Of a DNA stretch of 64,000 nucleotides, positions 55,655 through 63,871 are shown piece after piece. The notes beneath the pieces were generated by a model that ran no database searches, was not told where the DNA came from, and saw only the letters and a list, made by a program, of their open reading frames with translations. Each line of letters starts with the position of its first letter. Position 1 is the first letter of the stretch. Made by a program: the position numbers and the translations under genes. Source of the DNA: Nitrincola schmidtii (GTDB lineage: Bacteria; Pseudomonadota; Gammaproteobacteria; Pseudomonadales; Balneatricaceae); contig NZ_WBOL01000010.1 of NCBI RefSeq assembly GCF_008973715.1, positions 79,250 to 143,249 of the forward strand. The letters run 5' to 3'.

Positions 55655-57583
55655 ATGAGACTGTTTATTGCTGAAAAACCTAGTGTGGGTCGTGCGGTTG
55701 CCGATGTCATGCCTAAGCCTCATCAAAAAGGAGAGGGGTTTATCAAAGTGGCCTCTGGCGATGTGATCACTTGGTGTATCGGACATCTGTTAGAACAAGC
55801 AGAACCAGAGGCTTATGATCCTGAGTACAAAAAATGGCAAAAACACCATTTGCCCATTATCCCAGTGGAATGGAAGCATCAAGTTAAGCCGCAAACACGC
55901 AAGCAATTCACCGTGGTCAAAAAGCTGATCAAAGAAGCGGATCAACTGGTTAATATGGGTGACCCTGATAGGGTTGGGCAAATTCTGGTCGATGAAGTGA
56001 TTAACTACTCAGGCGTCAGTAAAGCTAAGCGAGAAAGCACCCTGCGTTGTCTGGTCAACGATATGAACCCCGACGCCATCAAAAAAGCGCTTGCCAATTT
56101 GCGCCCAAACACCGACTTTATTCCGTTAGCGACATCGGCGTTAGCCAGAGCCAGAGCCGACTGGTTATATGGCATCAATATGACGCGCTTATGCACCTTG
56201 CAAGGTCAAAGTGCTGGTTATCAGGGTGTATTATCCATCGGCAGAGTGCAAACCCCCGTCTTAGGTCTGGTCGTCCATCGCGATCAAGAGATTGAAAACT
56301 TTGTCGCAAAACCCTTTTACGAAGTGTTTATCACCTTGCAAACGGATCAACAGCAAACGTTTATCGCCAAATGGAAACCGAGCGAAGCTTGCGAGCCCTA
56401 TATGGATGAAGATGGCAGGGTGCTATCGAAAAAACTGGCAGAAACCGTGTTACGAAAAGTCAGTGGTAAAACAGGGAAGGTAGTTCAAGTCAAAAAAGAG
56501 AAGAAAAAACAGCCACCGCCGCTACCCTATAATCTGTCGGCATTACAGATCGATGCATCCAAGCGCTTTAACCTGAATGCACAGAAAACACTCGATATCT
56601 GCCAGCAACTCTATGAGCGCCATAAGCTGATTACTTACCCGCGTTCAGACTGTCGCTACCTGCCTAAAGGGCATTTTGATGATCGTCATTCAGTCAGCAA
56701 TGCCATTCAGAAAACCGCATCGTCACTGGCTGGCGCGACCGCCACTGCCGATCTGACGCTCAAGAGTAAAGCCTGGAACAATAGCAAAGTCAGTGCCCAT
56801 CATGCCATTATTCCCACCTCGCGTGCGATGGATGCCTCTCGACTAACATCGGATGAGTTACATATTTATGAGTTGATCGCACGTCAGTACCTGATGCAGT
56901 TTTATCCGCCGTTTGAATACGCCGAACACCAAATCGATTCAGAAGTGGAAGGTGGCTTGTTTATCGCTAAACAAAAATCGGTGCTCTCGGACGGCTGGAA
57001 AGCACTGATGCCGAAGTCCAAAAATGCCGAAGCGGATAACGATTTCAGTAAAACAGCACTGCCTAACGTCAAACAAGGCGAATCCGTTAACTGCATCGAT
57101 GGCCGTTTGGATGAAAAACTCACCAGCCCACCGAAACGTTTTACCGATGCCTCGCTCCTGTCTGCCATGACCGGCATTGCGCGTTACGTCTCTGACCCTG
57201 AAGTGAAAAAAGTCCTCCGCGACACCGACGGACTAGGCACTGAGGCGACTCGCGCAGGCATTATCGAACTGCTGTTCAAACGCCAATTCTTAACCAAAAA
57301 AGGCAAAGAGATTCACTCAACAGAGATAGGTCGACAACTGGTCAACAGCCTACCTGAACGCATGGTCGTGCCCGATATGACCGCCCATTGGGAGTCACAG
57401 CTTGAAGCGATCAGCGACAAACGCCTTAAATATGGCCAGTTTATGCAACCCTTAACGCAGGGGTTAGGTGCATTGATTGCCGAAGTGGATGCCAGAAGTT
57501 TTGCAGGGCTAAGGGGAATGGGGAAGGCGATTGTTAGACGGAGGAAAGCTTCGGGTCGGCGAGGGAAGGCTACAACTCAATAA
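55655..57583 (+). CDS. topB: DNA topoisomerase III
   Basis: Type IA topoisomerase that decatenates and unlinks DNA single strands. MRLFIAEKPSVGRAVAD opens the Toprim domain; the acidic triad region NMGDPDRVGQ is near 102-111 and the active-site Tyr is in LITYPRSDCRYLP near 327. No C-terminal zinc fingers. About 642 residues (E. coli 653). ATG 55655 gives the usual start; an ATG at 55646 adds three residues. Confidence 0.95.
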   Translation: MRLFIAEKPSVGRAVADVMPKPHQKGEGFIKVASGDVITWCIGHLLEQAEPEAYDPEYKKWQKHHLPIIPVEWKHQVKPQTRKQFTVVKKLIKEADQLVNMGDPDRVGQILVDEVINYSGVSKAKRESTLRCLVNDMNPDAIKKALANLRPNTDFIPLATSALARARADWLYGINMTRLCTLQGQSAGYQGVLSIGRVQTPVLGLVVHRDQEIENFVAKPFYEVFITLQTDQQQTFIAKWKPSEACEPYMDEDGRVLSKKLAETVLRKVSGKTGKVVQVKKEKKKQPPPLPYNLSALQIDASKRFNLNAQKTLDICQQLYERHKLITYPRSDCRYLPKGHFDDRHSVSNAIQKTASSLAGATATADLTLKSKAWNNSKVSAHHAIIPTSRAMDASRLTSDELHIYELIARQYLMQFYPPFEYAEHQIDSEVEGGLFIAKQKSVLSDGWKALMPKSKNAEADNDFSKTALPNVKQGESVNCIDGRLDEKLTSPPKRFTDASLLSAMTGIARYVSDPEVKKVLRDTDGLGTEATRAGIIELLFKRQFLTKKGKEIHSTEIGRQLVNSLPERMVVPDMTAHWESQLEAISDKRLKYGQFMQPLTQGLGALIAEVDARSFAGLRGMGKAIVRRRKASGRRGKATTQ

Positions 57584-57669
57584 ACTGTAACTAGCTTATG
57601 AAAAAACAGTAAGGTTAAATTATTAAGAATCCTTAATTTAACTTTGCGCTTAAGTTAAATTAGACAACC

Positions 57670-57697
57670 AAACGCCTACTCATCAAAGTAGGCGTTT
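57670..57697. terminator. Bidirectional terminator between topB and the peroxiredoxin gene
   Basis: Ten-base stem AAACGCCTAC / GTAGGCGTTT around an eight-base loop, between convergent genes. A second AT-rich hairpin with arms GTTAAAT and ATTTAAC lies at 57614-57641. Confidence 0.65.
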
Positions 57698-57731
57698 AGC
57701 AAAAGCATGTTTAGCTTGAATCGCCTAACTC

Positions 57732-58208
57732 TTATAGCGCTTCTAAAATAGTCTCAGCACTGGTTTGATCAATCCCTTTAGCATCCACATTCAGCAACTC
57801 AACCACACCATCATTGATGATCATGGCGTAACGCTGACTGCGAATACCTAAGCTGGCGCCCGTCAGGTCTTGAGTTAGGCCAACTGCCTTAGCCAGCTCA
57901 CCCACACCGTCTGCCAGCATAATGATCTCTTCAGCGTTTTGGTTTTTGCCCCACGCGCCCATTACGAAAGCATCATTCACCGATGTACAGATGATGGAAT
58001 CTACGCCTTTTGCTTTGATCGCATCAGCATGAACCACAAAACCAGGTAGGTGAGTGTTAGAGCAGCCAGGAGTGAAAGCGCCAGGGACTGCGAATAGAAC
58101 GACTTTCTTGCCTTTAACTAGACTATCTGTGGTCACCGCTTCAGGACCATTTTCGCCCATGACGTGCAGTGAAAGGGATGGAAAGGTATCGCCAACTTGA
58201 ATACTCAT
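57732..58208 (-). CDS. Peroxiredoxin, Prx5/AhpE-TSA type
   Basis: 158 residues. The peroxidatic Cys49 lies in VPGAFTPGCSNTHLPG, the Prx5 signature; the protein lacks the fused glutaredoxin found in some relatives. Reduces hydrogen and alkyl peroxides with glutathione or glutaredoxin as likely donor (family knowledge). Monocistronic by position. Confidence 0.93.
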   Translation of the reverse strand: MSIQVGDTFPSLSLHVMGENGPEAVTTDSLVKGKKVVLFAVPGAFTPGCSNTHLPGFVVHADAIKAKGVDSIICTSVNDAFVMGAWGKNQNAEEIIMLADGVGELAKAVGLTQDLTGASLGIRSQRYAMIINDGVVELLNVDAKGIDQTSAETILEAL

Positions 58209-58448
58209 TATTGTTCTCCGAGGGTTAGATATCGAATGTTCATGTGTTGCTGTTCTTGAATAGTAACACTGATTGTAGCAATAGTTGATAGAATTACTAG
58301 GTTAATTCGTTTGTCACCATAACAAGTTAAAACAGGTGTAAGCATTGACCACTTTTCAGAATTGGCCGATGATCGATGCAAACGCTATATCTTTCTTTTT
58401 ACAGCCAAATCACCGGCTGTATTCTTTGCTTATTATTTTGGAGACATC

Positions 58449-59336
58449 ATGTCGGTACCGGTCGCGTATCTGGCCGTAGTGTTGATTTGGTCCACTACGC
58501 CGTTATCCATCGCTTGGAGCAGTGAAACTGTCGATCCTGTCTTGGCAGGCTGGTTGCGTATGGGGATAGCGTCGGTACTAGGACTCGGTTTACTGGCAAT
58601 CTTTCGTATCCCGCTACCGCTACACAAGCGCGCACAACTCACTTATGCCTATGCCTCTTTGGGAGTTTTTGGTGCTATGTGCTGCACCTACATCGCCTCG
58701 CGTTATGTCCCCTCGGGCTTGATTTCCATCTTCTTTGGACTCTCACCGATGCTGTCAGCCATGCTGGGGATGAAACTTTTAGACGAACCCGCCTTAAGAC
58801 CCTACCGCTGGGTTGCTTGCGCACTGGCATTTATCGGCTTAGGCGTCATTTTTACCGACGATGTGGTTCTTGGAAGAGAAAGCATTCCCGGCGTCATCCT
58901 GCTACTCATGGCCGTATGCCTATTCAGTATCAGTGGCGTACTGGTCAAACGCACCGCCGCTCAAATCCACCCACTGGCCCACACCGTCGGTGCATTACTT
59001 TGGTCACTGCCCGGATTCGGCATCACCTGGTGGTTGATGGGTGCCGCACCGCTTGAAATCGAAATCGGAAACCGCGCCTTCTGGTCGATCCTCTACCTCG
59101 CCATCTTCGGCTCACTCATCGGCTTCGTGGGCTACTTCCACGTCCTAAGACACCTAGCCCCCAGCACCGTCGCACTCGTCACCCTCATTACACCCATCTT
59201 TGCGTTGATGTTGGGACACTTTTTGAATGGCGAACCCTTAACCGTGAGTTTGTGGAAAGGGTGCTTGCTGGTCGTTGGCGGCTTGGCGTTGTTCTTTTGG
59301 GGGCATAGATTTTTTGATAAGCGGGTGGTTGGGTAG
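58449..59336 (+). CDS. EamA/DMT family transporter
   Basis: From ATG 58449 (TTGGAG eight bases upstream) the product is 295 residues with ten hydrophobic helices in two EamA repeats (about 5-130 and 145-290). The open frame extends to 58362 but those extra residues have no family support. Exports amino acids or other metabolites in characterised relatives; substrate unknown. Last gene of the ordinary chromosomal part. Confidence 0.88.
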   Translation: MSVPVAYLAVVLIWSTTPLSIAWSSETVDPVLAGWLRMGIASVLGLGLLAIFRIPLPLHKRAQLTYAYASLGVFGAMCCTYIASRYVPSGLISIFFGLSPMLSAMLGMKLLDEPALRPYRWVACALAFIGLGVIFTDDVVLGRESIPGVILLLMAVCLFSISGVLVKRTAAQIHPLAHTVGALLWSLPGFGITWWLMGAAPLEIEIGNRAFWSILYLAIFGSLIGFVGYFHVLRHLAPSTVALVTLITPIFALMLGHFLNGEPLTVSLWKGCLLVVGGLALFFWGHRFFDKRVVG

Positions 59337-59638
59337 TTTGGGGGTTATGCGTCTTTAGTCGGGTGATGATGCGCGGTATGTCGGTGGTGTAAGAAATTTA
59401 ATGTATTAAAATCAATAGTTTGTTTTTTGCTGTGTTGAGATATGAGGTATGTGTCTAAGTGGGAATGTGCATGCGTTGTATTCTTTTTTGTTGAGTTAGG
59501 CCTTGATTTCTAATAACTTATGCAAATCAAATGGATGTTTGATTTTGTCGTGTATATCGAGAATGGCAAAACAGGCATGCGCAGAATACAAATGTTAGAC
59601 CTTTTACATCGTCCCCATTATCTTCTTACGGAGCAAAT
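59337..59638. other. Intergenic boundary region with an integron-like core heptamer
   Basis: No gene is visible in these 302 bases. Base composition turns AT-rich after about 59390. GTTAGAC at 59594-59600 matches the integron core GTTRRRY, and the bases before it (AATACAAAT) resemble the tail of an attI site with one extra T. No integrase gene lies nearby. A heptamer of this degeneracy occurs by chance about once per kilobase, so alone it proves nothing. Confidence 0.3.
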
Positions 59639-59995
59639 ATGCCAGTAGTCGACTTTTACTTCTCAAATACAAATCTGAATGCCGTAGCCAGCCATCTTAA
59701 GTCATTAAGCGTCTCTCAATTTGATGGCCAAGCAATACATCAGATCGAAAGCCAACTCGTAACTGCATCCATCGATATGTTTGCTTCGAGATACTGCAAC
59801 CTATCAGCAGTTTCCGCACAAACGGTGAACCAAGGAGAACTGCATGCCGCAGTTCTATGGAAAGGTATCGGTGCAATATTTTCCGCTAGTGAAGAAGTTA
59901 CTGGCAGTGGTGTCCTGATTCAGCAGCAGAACTTGAATGTTCAAGTGACGGGACAGTATGTTGTCAGGGTCGCTCTATGGGCCTATCTTGACTAG
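59639..59995 (+). CDS. Orphan 118-residue protein, function unknown
   Basis: Starts MPVVDFYFSNTNLNAV with TACGGAGC upstream, 38 bases after a GTTAGAC core. No signal peptide or membrane segment. The initial MPV and the mixed alpha/beta look recall small tautomerase-like proteins, and ELHAAVLWKG faintly recalls DUF1904, but neither is supported. It stands alone between ordinary chromosome and an IS remnant. Two bases after its stop is GTTTAAC, a perfect RYYYAAC, so it may be a gene cassette. Confidence 0.6.
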   Translation: MPVVDFYFSNTNLNAVASHLKSLSVSQFDGQAIHQIESQLVTASIDMFASRYCNLSAVSAQTVNQGELHAAVLWKGIGAIFSASEEVTGSGVLIQQQNLNVQVTGQYVVRVALWAYLD

Positions 59996-59997
59996 AG

Positions 59998-60043
59998 GTT
60001 TAACACTGTAATCCACGGACCTGCGTGAGAAGCCGCGCAGGTC
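59998..60043 (+). other. Possible interrupted attC site after the orphan gene
   Basis: GTTTAAC (59998-60004) fits the inverse core RYYYAAC of an integron attC. It is followed by a strong hairpin GACCTGCG / CGCAGGTC (60018-60025 and 60036-60043), as in attC arms. The expected right-hand core is missing, perhaps displaced by the IS to ATTAGGC at 61535-61541. L-box pairing is poor, so confidence is low. Confidence 0.35.
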
Positions 60044-60064
60044 GATGATCTTGAACGTTCAGGC

Positions 60065-61529
60065 TGTAGAAAAATCTCATCATTTATGATTTGATCAGTT
60101 TTTAAGGAAACAGAGGCTTCAGGATGGCAAAGTTCAAACATTATGATTACAACCAGATGTCGATGGTGGTGATCAACTATCTTGAACAGATCCAGCCTGG
60201 TACCTTTGAGTTTGCCCTTCATTACCTGATTTCTGAAAAACTCGACCTATCTGCCTTTCATCAGCCCTATAAAAATGATGCTGAAGGTCGTCCAGCATAC
60301 GACCCTGCTATATTGCTAAAGATTATTCTATTCGCCTATTCCAAGGGAATAACTTCCAGTCGCGAGATCCAGTGGTGTTGTGAAACCAATATCATATTTA
60401 AAGCATTATCTTGCGATACCGTAACGTACTTCACCACGATTGCTCACTTTGTCAGTAGCAGAGCACAAGCAATAGAATCCTTATTTGAACAGGTTCTACT
60501 CATCTCTGATCAACAAGGGTTATGGGGCATGCACTCTTTGCCATCGATGGCTGTAATACACGTTCTAACGCATCAAAGGAGTGGTCTGGCACCTATAAAG
60601 AGTTGGAGCATAAGCGCCAGAAGTTTAAGCGTATGATTCAATATTATTTGAATGAATATCAAGAAAAAGACACGTTTGAACCGCTCAAGCGAGCCCGAAG
60701 GGTGAGTCTCAGGATGAGACGAGCAATGAATATGGAGTATCTGCATGAAAACCAGATCAACGGCTATATTCCTGACAATCAATTCAGAAGTCGTGATCCC
60801 AAGTTCAAGGATCAAAAAGAAAAGTATGGAAAGCGTCATCAGTCACTAGGAAAGTCTAAAGCTAAGTCCTTGATACCTTATGATGAATTCCAATTTGATC
60901 CAGTGAAAATGGTATGCATCTGCCCAGCGGGTGAGCAAATCAGACATCGCGGAGTAAAAATCAATGATCGAGGACAGCGCACAGCCTATTTTGAGAGTCG
61001 CTTACTTCAGTGTCGTCATTGCATGGTAAATAATCAATGCATGAAAAATCCTGAGTCGGCTAATCATCAAAAGGATGCGGACAGGCAAGTTAGTTTTACG
61101 CTTAGCGACCAACGAGCACCAACGTATACCGACTGGATGAAACATCGAATGGATAGTCCGAAGGGAAAGCAAATATATAGCCATCGAATGTCTGTCGTGG
61201 AACCTGTATTCGGCAATACTGGCACCAACAAATGGCTGAGCCGCTTAGTTTACGAGGTAAAAGCAAGGTTCAGGGACAGTGACAATTGTACTGTTTGGTG
61301 CATAATATTGAGAAGTTAGCGAAATACGGGGAGTTGAATGAATAAAGCGAAAATTAGGTTGAGCTTGCCTTTGAATGAGGCTTTGAAAAGCCAATTGCTG
61401 AAGCTCTGCATAGGTTAAAGCCTTAACGACAGGATAAAGAACTGATTGCTGAATGAAGTCAGTAATTGAAAATGAAAAGTATAGATCGAGTACTGGCAGA
61501 AAAACTTGTCGAAATTAGGTTTTTCTATA
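60065..61529 (+). mobile_element. Decayed IS1182-like insertion sequence
   Basis: The element holds the broken transposase at 60124-61345. TGTAGAAAAA (60065-60074) and its near-complement TTTTTCTATA (61520-61529) agree at nine of ten bases and probably form the inner part of the terminal repeats; the true outer ends lie some 10-25 bases further out on both sides and could not be fixed. No clear target duplication was seen. Confidence 0.65.
60124..61345 (+). pseudogene. IS1182-family transposase, frameshifted
   Basis: The reading frame opens at 60124 (MAKFKHYDYNQMSMVVINYL) and covers the N-terminal transposase domain. Near 60519-60522 one base is missing: the frame passes to GHALFAIDGC. This second frame runs through KYGKRHQSLGKSK, the four-Cys block and SHRMSVVEPVFGN. 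Near 61249-61252 a T seems lost (LVLRGKSKV would be restored by it), and in the restored frame a TGA at 61280-61282 replaces the expected Trp before QLYCLVHNIEKLAKYG. The original stop is TAA at 61343-61345. Two frameshifts and a nonsense change make it inactive, unless they are sequencing errors. Confidence 0.85.
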
Positions 61530-61567
61530 AGCGCATTAGGCTAAAAAATTATCGGAGCTTTTGATTA

Positions 61568-62803
61568 ATGTTTGAGACGGTAATAGATAGAATAACAAGT
61601 GATGCTACTTCGGAATTGTTTTTTCTTTTATCAGGCTCGCTAATTCTTTATGTTTCCCAGAAGGTCTATATAAAGGCAAAAGACATAAGATATAAGCTTA
61701 GGCTAAGATCAGAGATTGCTGCTTACAAAGAACGTAAAGATGCGATCAATGTCGTAGACTTGGCAAATGGCGATCCTGAATTTGAAAAGAAAAATATATT
61801 TTCGAGAGAGATTTCAATCTTTGGTACACATCGTAGCCTGTTCATTGGAATGCCCAGCCAAATTAAGCATGAAATTTTGTTAAGGGAGCGTAAGGCAGGT
61901 TATATGGACTCGCAGTTGTCTAAGTTTAAACCAGATACCTCCTTCAATGGTGAGGACAGTTTCCAAGACATTGCCATGCTTACTGGTATCACAGAACTAC
62001 CTGAATTAATCAAGAAACATAAATTTATTGTTGGAAAAAAATTCCTAGAATCAAAAGATGGTTTAATATTTAACGGCGAAAAGTATGGCGTATTTAACAT
62101 TAAATTCACTCGATTTGGTGATGAAGAAAAGCCTGGTGTAGAGATCGACTTCTTTAAAACGGACTATTTTACACATAGAGTATTCAGATCAATTTATCAT
62201 GAACTTAAAGGAAATGACCATCCGATATCTACCGCTGGCCTGTCAGATTTTCTTAAATATAAGCCTTTCTTCACATCTTTTGGAATAAACACCCTACTCA
62301 TATGTGAAGGGAGTCGAGGAAAAGAGATAGTTCTAAGCAAAAGGTCAAATAGGGTTCACGGAAGTATACCTAAGTATCATATAACCATGAACGAAGGTCT
62401 TTCACAAACTGATAAAGACCCTTTTGGTAAAGTAGATCTAGAGCTATGTTTCAAACGTGGCCTTCTTGAGGAATTGGGAATTAATGAAAAGCTTTATCAA
62501 CATGGTGTAAAAGCCTCTTTCTATGATTTTTTCTTAGAGAAAAATAATTTTGAAATTGGTCTATCTTCCGTATTCGAAATAAATCTGGACTATGAGAAGG
62601 ATGTTGAGCCATTAATTGCAAGAGATAAGCACCTAGAAGTAGACTCCTTTGTCAGTCTTCCTCTTAAGACTAAGGATATCGAGAACTTTATCAGCAACCA
62701 TGAATTTATTCCACATGGGCTTTACGTGCTTGAAAGGGTACTTCTTCGTGAAAATATTAGCATCGCTAAGAGTATAACAAGCGCATCAATTAGGACACGT
62801 TGA
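61568..62803 (+). CDS. Membrane-anchored protein with a divergent Nudix-like domain
   Basis: 411 residues, not a family I can name with certainty. One N-terminal membrane helix (about 16-36), a charged cytoplasmic linker, a middle domain with no recognisable motif (about 60-235) and a C-terminal part (about 240-411) with a Nudix-like run: TLLICEG, EIVLSKRSN, KYHITMNEGLS and RGLLEELGI. The last fits REUxEExGU except that the first Glu is Gly, and the Gx5Ex7 part is not canonical, so hydrolysis is doubtful and ligand sensing is possible. A single helix plus divergent Nudix recalls the SMODS-associated NUDIX proteins of defence loci, but no CD-NTase gene is near. AT-rich; GGAG sits 14 bases before the ATG. 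Forty-two bases before the next gene. Confidence 0.7.
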   Translation: MFETVIDRITSDATSELFFLLSGSLILYVSQKVYIKAKDIRYKLRLRSEIAAYKERKDAINVVDLANGDPEFEKKNIFSREISIFGTHRSLFIGMPSQIKHEILLRERKAGYMDSQLSKFKPDTSFNGEDSFQDIAMLTGITELPELIKKHKFIVGKKFLESKDGLIFNGEKYGVFNIKFTRFGDEEKPGVEIDFFKTDYFTHRVFRSIYHELKGNDHPISTAGLSDFLKYKPFFTSFGINTLLICEGSRGKEIVLSKRSNRVHGSIPKYHITMNEGLSQTDKDPFGKVDLELCFKRGLLEELGINEKLYQHGVKASFYDFFLEKNNFEIGLSSVFEINLDYEKDVEPLIARDKHLEVDSFVSLPLKTKDIENFISNHEFIPHGLYVLERVLLRENISIAKSITSASIRTR

Positions 62804-62845
62804 TGCGCGACTGCTATGCAAATCTTATGTAAATTGGAGAAATAA

Positions 62846-63181
62846 GTGAGTGACGTTATAGTTGAAGGACTCTTTCTTTTAGGTGCGGCCATTTCTGGCG
62901 GTGTTCTAGCAATTTTTGCTGGAAGATCGAGTGCTGAAGTAGAAAAATTAAAGAACCAAAATGAGAGACGCGAAAAATTAGTAGAAAAGCTCCTAAAGCA
63001 GGTAGAGGCGTATCACCTTTTGGAAGACCTTTACGCCAGTGATTTATCGGAAGCCGAACCGTCGAAAGCGGTAAAAACTATCAAGACCGAATACCGAAAT
63101 AAGGTAGTTGAACTGCACCAATGTAGTCGTCCAGAAATGACATCAAATGAAGCGAAAAAGCAATTGCATGTCATAACATAA
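62846..63181 (+). CDS. Small membrane/coiled-coil protein paired with the Nudix-like gene
   Basis: 111 residues, GTG start with TTGGAG upstream. A hydrophobic N-terminus (about 5-25, glycine-rich) is followed by a Lys/Glu-rich coiled coil (about 30-58) and a charged tail. No known family. Same strand as and close behind the Nudix-like gene, so both are probably made from one transcript. Its TAA stop lies inside the attC-like site at 63176-63259. Confidence 0.65.
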   Translation: MSDVIVEGLFLLGAAISGGVLAIFAGRSSAEVEKLKNQNERREKLVEKLLKQVEAYHLLEDLYASDLSEAEPSKAVKTIKTEYRNKVVELHQCSRPEMTSNEAKKQLHVIT

Positions 63182-63259
63182 CAAGTCGTTCAAGTTCGTT
63201 TTGCTCTTCGCTTTCATAAGTAAATAGCTAACGTTTAACGGTGAGCTTAGGCGTTAATT
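63176..63259 (+). other. attC-like recombination site (integron gene cassette end)
   Basis: The left end ACATAAC followed by AAGTCGTTCAAG and the right end GAGCTTAGGC then GTTAATT have the appearance of cassette attC ends, 84 bases apart. CGTTCAAG (63187-63194) can pair with CTTAGGCG (63246-63253) with two G-T pairs and one mismatch, as expected for a folded attC with unpaired bases. Each core deviates from RYYYAAC/GTTRRRY by one base. It overlaps the stop of the 111-residue gene, the usual cassette arrangement. Confidence 0.6.
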
Positions 63260-63315
63260 GTCAGGAGAATATGAGGAGTGAAATGGACCTAGTCCGCAAA
63301 GTACCTATTGTCATG

Positions 63316-63382
63316 AATTACCACTAACATAGCCATGCACCTAAAAAATTTTAGGATTGGAGGCTATTCTAGTGGGGTAATT
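63316..63382. repeat. Long nested palindrome
   Basis: From outside inward: AATTACC with GGTAATT, ACTA with TAGT (two-base bulge), ATAGCC with GGCTAT, CCTAAAA with TTTTAGG, and a two-base loop. In all 24 base pairs over 67 bases, broken by small internal loops. Unpaired bases on both sides resemble an attC fold or a tiny palindromic element. Confidence 0.7.
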
Positions 63383-63827
63383 GGATATGATTTCTACTTA
63401 TTAAACTAAGCTGTTTAAGTTAGGCTACGGGCACTTTGAACTTTGGTTTATTTAGCCCAGAAGCTATTCAGTTATTATTATTATCTTTGTCTGGCTCGAG
63501 TTCATAGATAATGCTAAGAACGATAATATTTGGTATCAAACCGAAGATGCTGTTCGGAAGCAGATGTTTCATTCTCAGTATTGGCAAGTATATTAAGCAG
63601 CGTAGTTAAAATAATCTTGGCATTGACAATTAACAACCCAAGGCAACGCCATGTATTTTGCTTAGCTATGTATATAACGCAAAATATTCCTTTGTCTGGT
63701 TCGTTAGTCGAACCTGAAAAATATCTAACTCAATGATCTATAATGCTTTATAATTGGTTCCATATGATCGTTACTCACCATTTTCGGGCCTGAGGCCCCA
63801 AAAAGCTGCAGAATCACTGATTATTAT

Positions 63828-63871
63828 GAAGCCAAAAAAGAAGACCACCATTCCTCAGAGTGATATGTTCA
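63828..63871 (+). pseudogene. Transposase N-terminal remnant, cut off by another element
   Basis: ATG at 63828 opens MKPKKKTTIPQSDMFK, which looks like the start of IS5/IS1182-type transposases (QxDxFK). After this the frame runs into what appears to be the left end of an IS66-type element at 63872 and stops soon after. Family assignment rests on a short stretch. Confidence 0.45.

Noticed and set aside
63419..63425. GTTAGGC, a perfect integron core heptamer
   Set aside because: No pairing inverse core or arms at a suitable distance; the degenerate core occurs by chance about once per kilobase.
63468..63572. 34-codon minus-strand frame with one hydrophobic stretch, similar in look to small toxins
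   Set aside because: No ribosome site or antisense RNA partner could be identified; too short to call.
63530..63736. 68-codon open frame with a TTG start
   Set aside because: No ribosome site, low-complexity hydrophobic run only, in AT-rich DNA where such frames are expected by chance.
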